A program made the position numbers and the translations under genes. From positions 1 to 40,179 of the forward strand of contig JAUWMI010000039.1 of the NCBI GenBank assembly GCA_030613245.1: DNA of 40,179 nt. Reading direction: 5' to 3'. Position 1 is the first letter of the stretch; each line of letters begins with the position of its first letter. A model generated the notes under the pieces. That model had not been told where the DNA came from. It did no database searches and worked only from the letters and a program-made list of their open reading frames with translations. This DNA is from Candidatus Sumerlaeota bacterium. GTDB taxonomy: Bacteria > Sumerlaeota > Sumerlaeia > MWCT01 > JAUWMI01. Positions 34,290 through 40,179 of this stretch are shown piece after piece.

Positions 34290-34666
34290 GACCTGATACC
34301 TTCCTTTGTGCAGGAGTCAAGCTCCCACGCCTGATCGGAATACTGCGGCCTCCCCCGGATCGCCTGTCTGCATTTAAATCGTCTGCAACTGCATCTTAAA
34401 GGAACATAAAGTATATTGCGGGCAAAGGCTAACCTAGTCAAGAGATTTATCAGCTCTGGACAAAAATGATCTTCAGTTGAGTTGGGTCGTGAAATGCCTT
34501 AAATCCCTTAAACTACAGAAGATATAAAGCAAGCTGCTCAACATCTAGCCTTGCACATTGGCAGTCTCACTAGTCTGATGCCATATTCGAGGGGGTCGTA
34601 TTGTTATCCGCAGTTTATTGACCCGAATTCTTTGGCCATTGAGCTAAAAAACGAAGCCACCGTAGC
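34290..34666. other. Non-coding interval of 377 bp upstream of accB
   Basis: It should contain the accB promoter and the end of the GT39 transcript. Only the poorly spaced TTGACT/TATACT pair at 34410-34441 (minus strand) was seen. There is no hairpin with a T tract and no credible reading frame. Confidence 0.4.
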
Positions 34667-36250
34667 TCACAGCCTGGCGGGATTTTCGTACACGCGGTAC
34701 TCCCCTGCCTCGAAGACCTTTTTCCAGTGCGAGCGGACAAACTCAATGGCTTGCCGGATGGCATAATGTGGGGTGTCCGGTGACGAATACATGCGCTGAT
34801 CAGTAAAACTATCTTCAACTACGAACCGCGCCTTCTCAAGCGACGGGTCGAAAAGAAATCGCTCCGGGGGATAGCGCGACAGATAAAAGTCCGTGTGAAT
34901 CCCCTTCTTCAGCAATGCCTGGGGGATATTTGCATTGCGCGTCTTTAACAGCCACCAGAGGGTATAGGTTGATAACACCAGATCGTCCGACGATGCATGG
35001 GCATTGATGAACTCTCCAGTTCGATAGGCATCGCCCACGTTCTGAACCATGCCAAATTGAAGAGGCGTAGCGAAGCGACCAAAAATAGAATGGCGAGTAT
35101 CGTTAAACTTCACCCAGAGCAAGCCAATAATGCCAAGCACGATAAGTGTGGTAATCACCTTCTTGATCCAGATTTCATGGTGGGCATGGAAAATCCTGGA
35201 GGCAAGCTGGTAGGGCACTTCAGATGCGATAGATGTGCGCGCCACATCAATGAAGCGAAGGCAGAGATTTGCAGCGCCTACCGCCAGCAGAGGCAAAACC
35301 GGGATCACGGGGTAGGTAATGAGCGTTATCATCGTGTCGGCCCGGCGGAGCACAATATGCAACATAAGCAGCAGCAGAAACAGCATGGTGTAGCGCAAAA
35401 GAGGTCGTCTGAGCAGACATATTCCAATCACCCCAATAACGTAGAACGGGCCAAGGCGAAATAATTCAAGATAGTGCCGCACGGTTTGCACAAGCGACCC
35501 CGCAGCTGCATCATGGCGCAGCCCTGCCAGGTCTTCTCCAAAACCCGCTGTCCTGCTGGCAAATAGAAAAAAGAGGCCAAGGGGAATCAGGATAAGCACC
35601 ACCCAGGGAAGATGGATTTTCTTGCCCGTTGCCAGCACTATGACCCCGATAAAAATCACAAGCACGATGGCGTAATACACACTTAACAGAGCAAGGGCGG
35701 CAAAAAATATACCTAGCAGTAGCCAAACGATCTTTTTGCCTTCAGCATACTCCAGCATAAGGTACAGTACGATCAGCACGAGAGCCATGTAGAGGTTATA
35801 GGGTAGTGCCATCCGGTTGAACATGATGACTTGGGGGTTGAGAGCAAAGAAGGCGCCGGCCAGCAGAGCATGCCACTTGCCAAGGAATCGCCAGCAGATC
35901 AGGAAGATGCCAAGAAGCGCAGCCAAACCCAGGGCTGCGCAAAACAGACGAAAGTAGCGCATTTCATTGCCCCAGATACTTACCCAGACTGCTTCAAGGT
36001 AGAAAAACAGTGGCGGATGCGTCATATATGGCCCGACGAATGTCACGTTTACTGCACCCAGCTGCCACTCGCCTTGCAGGACATTGCGCGTTACTTCAAA
36101 ATACGTGCCCTCATCTCGAAACCATCCTGGGGATGAGGAAATCTTGCGCACGCGCAGATATGCGCCAAGCACGAAAACAATTACACAAAGCGCGACAACA
36201 AGGCAGGTTTCCAGTTGCGATCTCTTTTGCTGAGTCATTCTGACATCCAT
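34667..36250 (-). CDS. GT39-type (ArnT/PMT-like) integral membrane glycosyltransferase
   Basis: 527 aa with about 11 hydrophobic helices in the first 370 residues (first at about 16-33). The first periplasmic loop has the catalytic FRDEGTYF with D46/E47, followed by THPPLFFYLEAVW, the pattern of GT-C family 39/83 enzymes that use polyprenyl-phosphate sugars. The C-terminal 150 residues are a soluble periplasmic domain (FATPLQFGMVQNVGDAYRTG, then FLFDPSLEKARFVVEDSF). Acceptor unknown: protein, lipid A or glycan. ATG 36250 is used; ATG at residue 5 is an alternative and neither has a strong Shine-Dalgarno. An RpiB-like gene lies 120 bp upstream, with a repeat in the gap. Confidence 0.83.
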   Translation of the reverse strand: MDVRMTQQKRSQLETCLVVALCVIVFVLGAYLRVRKISSSPGWFRDEGTYFEVTRNVLQGEWQLGAVNVTFVGPYMTHPPLFFYLEAVWVSIWGNEMRYFRLFCAALGLAALLGIFLICWRFLGKWHALLAGAFFALNPQVIMFNRMALPYNLYMALVLIVLYLMLEYAEGKKIVWLLLGIFFAALALLSVYYAIVLVIFIGVIVLATGKKIHLPWVVLILIPLGLFFLFASRTAGFGEDLAGLRHDAAAGSLVQTVRHYLELFRLGPFYVIGVIGICLLRRPLLRYTMLFLLLLMLHIVLRRADTMITLITYPVIPVLPLLAVGAANLCLRFIDVARTSIASEVPYQLASRIFHAHHEIWIKKVITTLIVLGIIGLLWVKFNDTRHSIFGRFATPLQFGMVQNVGDAYRTGEFINAHASSDDLVLSTYTLWWLLKTRNANIPQALLKKGIHTDFYLSRYPPERFLFDPSLEKARFVVEDSFTDQRMYSSPDTPHYAIRQAIEFVRSHWKKVFEAGEYRVYENPARL

Positions 36251-36255
36251 TCAGG

Positions 36256-36300
36256 TAGGAGCAGTTACGCCTGAGGTGCACAGGTCACGAACTGCCCCTA
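36256..36300. repeat. GTAGGGGC-type palindromic repeat, copy 3
   Basis: TAGGAGCAGTT (36256-36266) pairs with AACTGCCCCTA (36290-36300) with one mismatch around a 23-nt loop. It lies between the RpiB-like gene and the GT39 gene, and again no T tract follows in the direction of transcription. Confidence 0.5.
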
Positions 36301-36370
36301 CATTTTTTCGAATTCCGTAGCTCGAGGTGCTACTGAGCAAAATAAGACCAGGTATCATACATGGCCTGTG

Positions 36371-36955
36371 CTACCGAATTTCTCGTGCAAGCTCCAGAAC
36401 GCTTGGCGTAATGATTGTCTCCTCAGTAATAATCAAGGGGCGCTTATGGAGCAGGGCGTGCTTAACATCTGACAGAGTGAGCGCCTTGAGGGGAACAAAG
36501 TCACGGCTTTTGAGGTGACGCTCTTCAATGCGCCGGACCTTCTCAAGCCGGGCACCATACCGACCACCCAGGAAGGCGGTAGTCAGCCAGATGCGTACAA
36601 TTTCGAGAGCCGTGCCAGAGCCGATGATCTTGCCACCCATGCAGAGGATGTTTGTATCTGAATGTTCACGGCTCAGGCGCGCTGAAAGCAGATCATTGCA
36701 AACTCCTGCATTTACACCAAAGAGCATATTCGCCAGCGCAGCTGATGGATATCCTGCGCCGTCTATCAGGATGCCCCGCTCACATCGCCCCTCCGACACA
36801 GCCAACGCTGCCGGGTAGATAAAATCAGGATAATCCACCGGCGTGGCACTTGGTGTGCCAAAATCCTGCACATCGTGATGCTCACCCAGGAGGAATCGCT
36901 TGACCTCCCCCTTCATGTCAAAGCCTGCATGATCGCATGCCAGCGCAATCTTCAC
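36371..36955 (-). CDS. RpiB/LacA/LacB-family protein with altered active site and C-terminal extension
   Basis: 194 aa from GTG 36955, chosen because GGGAGG is 8 nt upstream and the product then begins KIALACDHAGF, the exact RpiB start; a GTG at 36964 is too close to that site. The RpiB fold is clear: DHAGF (8-12), VDYPDF, RGILIDGAGYPSAALANM, LSREHSDTNILCMGGKIIG. But the catalytic Cys (E. coli C66 in ILICGTGIG) is D65, and the anion-binding GTGIG reads GAGYP. Standard RpiB is about 150 aa; here about 45 extra residues end ITEETIITPSVLELAREIR, resembling the TPxARELA segment I recall from proteins such as EutT. Ribose-5-phosphate isomerase activity is therefore doubtful; an altered sugar-phosphate substrate or a non-catalytic role is possible. 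Confidence 0.8.
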   Translation of the reverse strand: MKIALACDHAGFDMKGEVKRFLLGEHHDVQDFGTPSATPVDYPDFIYPAALAVSEGRCERGILIDGAGYPSAALANMLFGVNAGVCNDLLSARLSREHSDTNILCMGGKIIGSGTALEIVRIWLTTAFLGGRYGARLEKVRRIEERHLKSRDFVPLKALTLSDVKHALLHKRPLIITEETIITPSVLELAREIR

Positions 36956-37130
36956 GCCGCGCACCTCCCTTGCCTTAAGTTCGCTCTCATAAAATTACGC
37001 AACCCGGAACGTAAACACGTCTCCTTGCCAGGCCGTTAATGACATACGGCGTATGCATTGGCAACAGCTGCCAGAGCGATGTCCGATAAATATGTTGTTA
37101 TGCCAAATCATATTCATGGAATCATTAATG

Positions 37131-37157
37131 GTAGGGCGTATTGCAATACGCCCCTAC
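37131..37157. repeat. GTAGGGGC-type palindromic repeat, copy 4
   Basis: The core GGGCGTATTGCAATACGCCC is a perfect 20-bp palindrome, flanked by GTA on the left and CTAC on the right with one extra C. It is the cleanest copy in the window. Confidence 0.75.
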
Positions 37158-37285
37158 TGAAATACTTTCCCTGACGAGATCTTCTGACCAGGTAATCCAT
37201 TAACATTGCTACAAAGCATAACACTCCCGGATTTTAAAGGGAAAAATGCAAGGGCCACAATTTCCGGTCATTGGTGCCCTGAGCG

Positions 37286-37353
37286 TGTAGGGGCGACCCG
37301 CCGCGGCGGGTGTTCGACCCTCATGGACATGCACAAGACCTGCCCCTGCATCA
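37286..37353. repeat. GTAGGGGC-type repeat, copy 5, composite and degenerate
   Basis: It starts TGTAGGGGCG, followed by the perfect 16-bp palindrome ACCCGCCGCGGCGGGT (37296-37311). The expected right arm is decayed (GTTCGACCCTCATG). A second right-type end CCTGCCCCTGCA follows at 37339-37350, so two elements may have been joined here. Confidence 0.55.
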
Positions 37354-37491
37354 TCCATTGGCTTCACCACGGCCGGCCAGCAAAGGGGACACACAGGGGA
37401 GAAAAAGGTTGAGGAACCTGGGCCAAAATTGTTAGTCTTAGCCTGGGGAAATTAGGCACCACAATCATTGGGAGAACTGCTTTTTTCACCT

Positions 37492-39489
37492 ATGGCTAGA
37501 TTTCGATTAGTTACAGACTACCAGCCAAAAGGCGACCAGCCACAAGCAATTGAAAAATTGGCTCGGGGCGTGAAAAAAGGCTTGCAGCATCAGGTGTTGC
37601 TTGGGGTTACCGGTTCCGGCAAGACGTTTACCATGGCGAACGTGATTGCGCAAACGCAACGCCCCACTCTGGTTCTGGCGCCAAATAAGACCTTGGGCGC
37701 TCAGCTCTACCGAGAATTTAAGGAACTTTTTCCCCGTAGCGCTGTCGAATATTTTGTAAGCTACTACGACTACTATCAGCCTGAGGCATACATCCCGAGG
37801 ACGGACACCTACATCGAGAAAGATGCCTCGATCAATGAGGAGCTGGACAAGATGCGACTGGCAGCCACCAAGGCGGTGCTCGAGCGACGCGACACAATTG
37901 TCGTGGCCAGTGTGTCGTGCATCTATGGCATAGGCTCGCCAGAGGATTTCCACTCCATGGTGGTCTTCTTGGAGGCCAATACGCCGGAAGATCGCGATGG
38001 GATGCTGCGCCGCCTTGTTGACATTCAATATTACCGAAACGATACAGACTTCTCCCGTGGCACGTTTCGCGTCCGGGGCGATATTGTTGATATCTTTCCT
38101 GCGTATGAGGATAGGACGGCTATCCGGATCGAGTTTTTCGGCGACACAATTGACAGCATCCACGAAATTGATTCTTTGCGTGGAACCAAGCTGCGCTCCT
38201 TACGGCGTATTGCCATTTATCCCTCCAGCCATTACGTCACTGGCAGGAGCAAGCTGGAACGAGCGATTGAGGCTATACGTGAGGAGCTCAAAGAACGACT
38301 GGCAGAGCTGCGGGCGCAGAATAAACTCGTCGAAGCTCAGCGACTCGAACAACGCACCAATTACGACCTGGAACTCATGAGCGAGATGGGCACCTGTCAG
38401 GGCATCGAGAACTATTCACGCCACCTCTCTGGCCGTAAGCCTGGTGAGCCTCCGTATACGCTGCTGGACTACTTTCCTCGTGATTTCTTGCTATTTATTG
38501 ATGAGAGCCACCTTTCTATTCCCCAGGTGCGGGGAATGTATCTGGGTGATCGGTCGCGTAAGAAGGTGCTGGTGGAGTACGGCTTTCGGCTGCCCTCTGC
38601 GCTCGATAACCGACCGCTGACGTTTGAGGAATTCGAGCAGCGGATCAATCAAGTGATCTATGTGTCGGCAACGCCCGCAATGCATGAACTGGAGAAAAGC
38701 CAGGGCATTATTGCCGAACAGCTAGTGCGCCCCACTGGTTTGACGGATCCGGAGATTATCGTGCGGCCAGCAAGCAACCAGGTAGAAGACCTGATGGCCG
38801 AGATTCAAAAGCGCACAGATGCCAATCAACGGGTGCTGGTGACAACACTAACCAAGCGCATGGCTGAGGAGCTAACGGAATACTACTGCGAATGTGGGAT
38901 CAGGGCAAAGTATTTGCACTCAGAAATTACAACCATCGAGCGCACGGAGATCATCCGGGATTTACGCCTGGGGAAATTCGACGTGCTGATCGGTATCAAT
39001 CTGCTGCGCGAAGGTCTGGATTTGCCAGAGGTGTCGCTGGTCGCGGTACTGGATGCAGACAAGGAGGGCTTCTTACGGTCAGAGGTCTCGCTGATTCAGA
39101 CTTGCGGCCGGGCCGCGCGCAACATCTGCGGTCAGGTCATCATGTATGCGGACAGGATTACCAAGTCAATGCAGCGCACCATTGACGAGACGAACCGGCG
39201 GCGCCGCGCCCAGTCGGAATTCAACCGCGCTCATCAGATCACCCCACAGTCAATCGTTAAATCTATCTCAACGATTCTCGATACAATCTACGAAGCTGAC
39301 TACGTAACTGTGCCACTGGTCTCTGAGCTAGAAGTGGCGTACGGCGATCCGTCGCAGCTGCACAGGAGAATCGTCGTGCTGAAGAAAGAGATGAAAGCTG
39401 CTGCGGCAAAACTGGAATTCGAGCGCGCGGCAGAATTGCGGGATCAAATTATGAAATTGGAGAAACAATTGGTTGAAAAGCCCATATAG
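37492..39489 (+). CDS. uvrB: Excinuclease ABC subunit B
   Basis: 665 aa from ATG 37492, which gives the standard start [19 protein letters not shown]; an in-frame TTG at 37468 is not credible. Walker A GVTGSGKT is at 38-45, the damage-probing beta hairpin [12 protein letters not shown] at 91-102, then the helicase motif IDESH, motif [23 protein letters not shown] and QTCGRAARN, and a C-terminal UVR domain ([19 protein letters not shown]) that recruits UvrC. It verifies lesions in nucleotide excision repair. GGGAG is about 17 nt upstream, so the ribosome binding site is poor. The gene is complete and highly conserved. Confidence 0.97.
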   Translation: MARFRLVTDYQPKGDQPQAIEKLARGVKKGLQHQVLLGVTGSGKTFTMANVIAQTQRPTLVLAPNKTLGAQLYREFKELFPRSAVEYFVSYYDYYQPEAYIPRTDTYIEKDASINEELDKMRLAATKAVLERRDTIVVASVSCIYGIGSPEDFHSMVVFLEANTPEDRDGMLRRLVDIQYYRNDTDFSRGTFRVRGDIVDIFPAYEDRTAIRIEFFGDTIDSIHEIDSLRGTKLRSLRRIAIYPSSHYVTGRSKLERAIEAIREELKERLAELRAQNKLVEAQRLEQRTNYDLELMSEMGTCQGIENYSRHLSGRKPGEPPYTLLDYFPRDFLLFIDESHLSIPQVRGMYLGDRSRKKVLVEYGFRLPSALDNRPLTFEEFEQRINQVIYVSATPAMHELEKSQGIIAEQLVRPTGLTDPEIIVRPASNQVEDLMAEIQKRTDANQRVLVTTLTKRMAEELTEYYCECGIRAKYLHSEITTIERTEIIRDLRLGKFDVLIGINLLREGLDLPEVSLVAVLDADKEGFLRSEVSLIQTCGRAARNICGQVIMYADRITKSMQRTIDETNRRRRAQSEFNRAHQITPQSIVKSISTILDTIYEADYVTVPLVSELEVAYGDPSQLHRRIVVLKKEMKAAAAKLEFERAAELRDQIMKLEKQLVEKPI

Positions 39490-39547
39490 GTGCTGGCAAA
39501 GGTTTACCTGCCTTGGGCAAGGACATAAATGAAAGGGGATGAGTGAA

Positions 39548-40179
39548 ATGACTAAAGAATGTTGCCGCTTAGTGCATATCTTTTCCTGCCTCGCTTTTAT
39601 GCTTGGAAGCGTTGCAGGACTGGCAGCGGAACCTCAAGAGTGGCAGGCCGGCGTCGGCTCTGTCCAATCCTTCGGCGTGGTTGTCCGGCCTCACTACGGC
39701 GATCTTTACATCAACGTGTGGCCTGATCGCCAGACCTACTGGATTGGCGACCGTATCCGTATCAATTTTAATGTCAACCGCGATTGCTACGTGTACATCT
39801 TCAACACAGATGCGGGAGGAACAACGAGGCAGATATTCCCAAATTACCATGACCGCAACAATTTCGCCCGTGGAGGAAGAACCTACCATATTCCGGATTC
39901 TGGCTATGAACTCATGGTAACAGGGCCGCCGGGACAAGAATATATCCACGCAGTCGCGGTCAGTGCCCGCTACAGGTTCCTCGACAGCTACCACAACCTC
40001 CGACGCTCTGCTCCCTTTCCCATGCAGCCACACGGGGCAGAAGGCCTCATGCGCAAGCTGAACGAACAGCGCACCGATGCGCAGAAGCGCGGTGAAACCG
40101 GGCTGGCTGAGTCGCAAGAATATCGCGGCCAGGAGCTTCGCCTGGTCATTCCTCCCCCGCCGCCGCCCCCCCCGCCCCC
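39548..40179 (+). CDS. Secreted DUF4384 domain protein, cut by the window end
   Basis: 210 codons are open to the right edge. The signal peptide includes LVHIFSCLAFMLGSVAGLAA, with cleavage after LAA near residue 27. The next about 110 residues match DUF4384: VWPDRQTYWIGDRIRINF, DCYVYIFNTDAGG, QIFPN, HIPDSGYELMVTGPPGQEY. The domain is found in exported bacterial proteins and is thought to mediate binding rather than catalysis. A charged region (about 165-200) then leads into a run of at least nine prolines, where the window ends. AAGGGGATGAG precedes the ATG at a good distance. It lies 58 bp after uvrB, but probably has its own function. Confidence 0.82.
   Translation, partial: MTKECCRLVHIFSCLAFMLGSVAGLAAEPQEWQAGVGSVQSFGVVVRPHYGDLYINVWPDRQTYWIGDRIRINFNVNRDCYVYIFNTDAGGTTRQIFPNYHDRNNFARGGRTYHIPDSGYELMVTGPPGQEYIHAVAVSARYRFLDSYHNLRRSAPFPMQPHGAEGLMRKLNEQRTDAQKRGETGLAESQEYRGQELRLVIPPPPPPPPP

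Larger units (their letters stand above)
36956..37491. other. Divergent intergenic region (536 bp) with two palindromic repeats
   Basis: The largest gap in the window. It holds the two repeats listed at 37131 and 37286 and the control regions of the RpiB-like gene and uvrB. I saw no consensus promoter of quality and no LexA-type box (neither CTGT-N8-ACAG nor CGAAC-N4-GTTCG) before uvrB. Short frames across the repeats look non-coding. Confidence 0.5.

Noticed and set aside
33552-34334. Rightward open frame of 260 codons
   Set aside because: Antisense to accB over nearly its whole length; no protein features.
37468-37491. TTG start for uvrB
   Set aside because: The eight extra residues are not part of UvrB; the ATG at 37492 gives the conserved start.
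37430-37491. LexA/SOS box before uvrB
   Set aside because: Neither the CTGT-N8-ACAG nor the CGAAC-N4-GTTCG pattern is present in the upstream region.
1-40179. CRISPR arrays, prophage, transposase or toxin-antitoxin genes
   Set aside because: No direct-repeat/spacer pattern, integrase, transposase or paired small toxin-antitoxin genes could be seen on either strand.

Overview
The window is ordinary bacterial chromosome of about 40 kb with moderate GC. It carries no phage, plasmid, IS element, CRISPR array or rRNA. The gene set suggests an uncultured diderm bacterium outside the well-studied phyla. The envelope genes are a Wzt-type ABC ATPase, a WecA-like initiating transferase, a Wzz-like protein, a heptose-1-P adenylyltransferase and several glycosyltransferases. 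Alongside them are genes best known from Gram-positives: the bacillithiol enzyme BshC and the Asp23/AmaP pair. GatCAB implies that Gln-tRNA and/or Asn-tRNA are made by transamidation. No gene fixes the phylum, so none is named. The right edge stops inside a C-rich poly-proline tract and may be a contig end.

Layout. Minus strand: a partial secreted phosphodiester-glycosidase-like gene (1-410) and a Wzt-like ATPase (711-1946). Plus strand: a PflA-like radical SAM protein and a small three-helix membrane protein (2322-3693). Minus strand: GT2, GT4, secreted NagZ-like GH3, sodium:solute symporter and bshC (3876-11691). Plus strand: tRNA-Val(CAC), then yceD-rpmF-plsX-fabH-fabD-fabG-acpP-fabF-rnc, an Elp3-like radical SAM protein, rfbD and a phosphohexomutase (12071-23916). 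Minus strand, in transcription order from the right: RpiB-like, GT39, accB, accC, asp23, amaP, rfaE2, a free-standing PcrA-type Tudor domain, gatC, gatA, gatB, wecA-like, wzz-like (36955 to 23954). Plus strand: uvrB and the start of a secreted DUF4384 protein (37492-40179).

How the genes work together. The central plus-strand block is a complete type II fatty-acid elongation module: PlsX and FabH at entry, FabD for malonyl loading, FabG, ACP and FabF. It is joined, as in many bacteria, to L32 and RNase III. AccB and AccC, encoded 14 kb away, belong to the malonyl-CoA step that feeds it. The polysaccharide genes are scattered rather than clustered. The symporter and exported NagZ-like hydrolase look like a scavenging pair for amino sugars.

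The least ordinary items are: a stand-alone copy of the PcrA/UvrD C-terminal RNA-polymerase-binding domain overlapping gatC; an RpiB homologue with Asp in place of the catalytic Cys and a C-terminal extension; an RNase III with Ser at a normally acidic metal-ligand position; a family of intergenic GTAGGGGC palindromic repeats; and a long-armed inverted repeat upstream of the PflA-like gene. I did not find a convincing wholly new multi-gene system.
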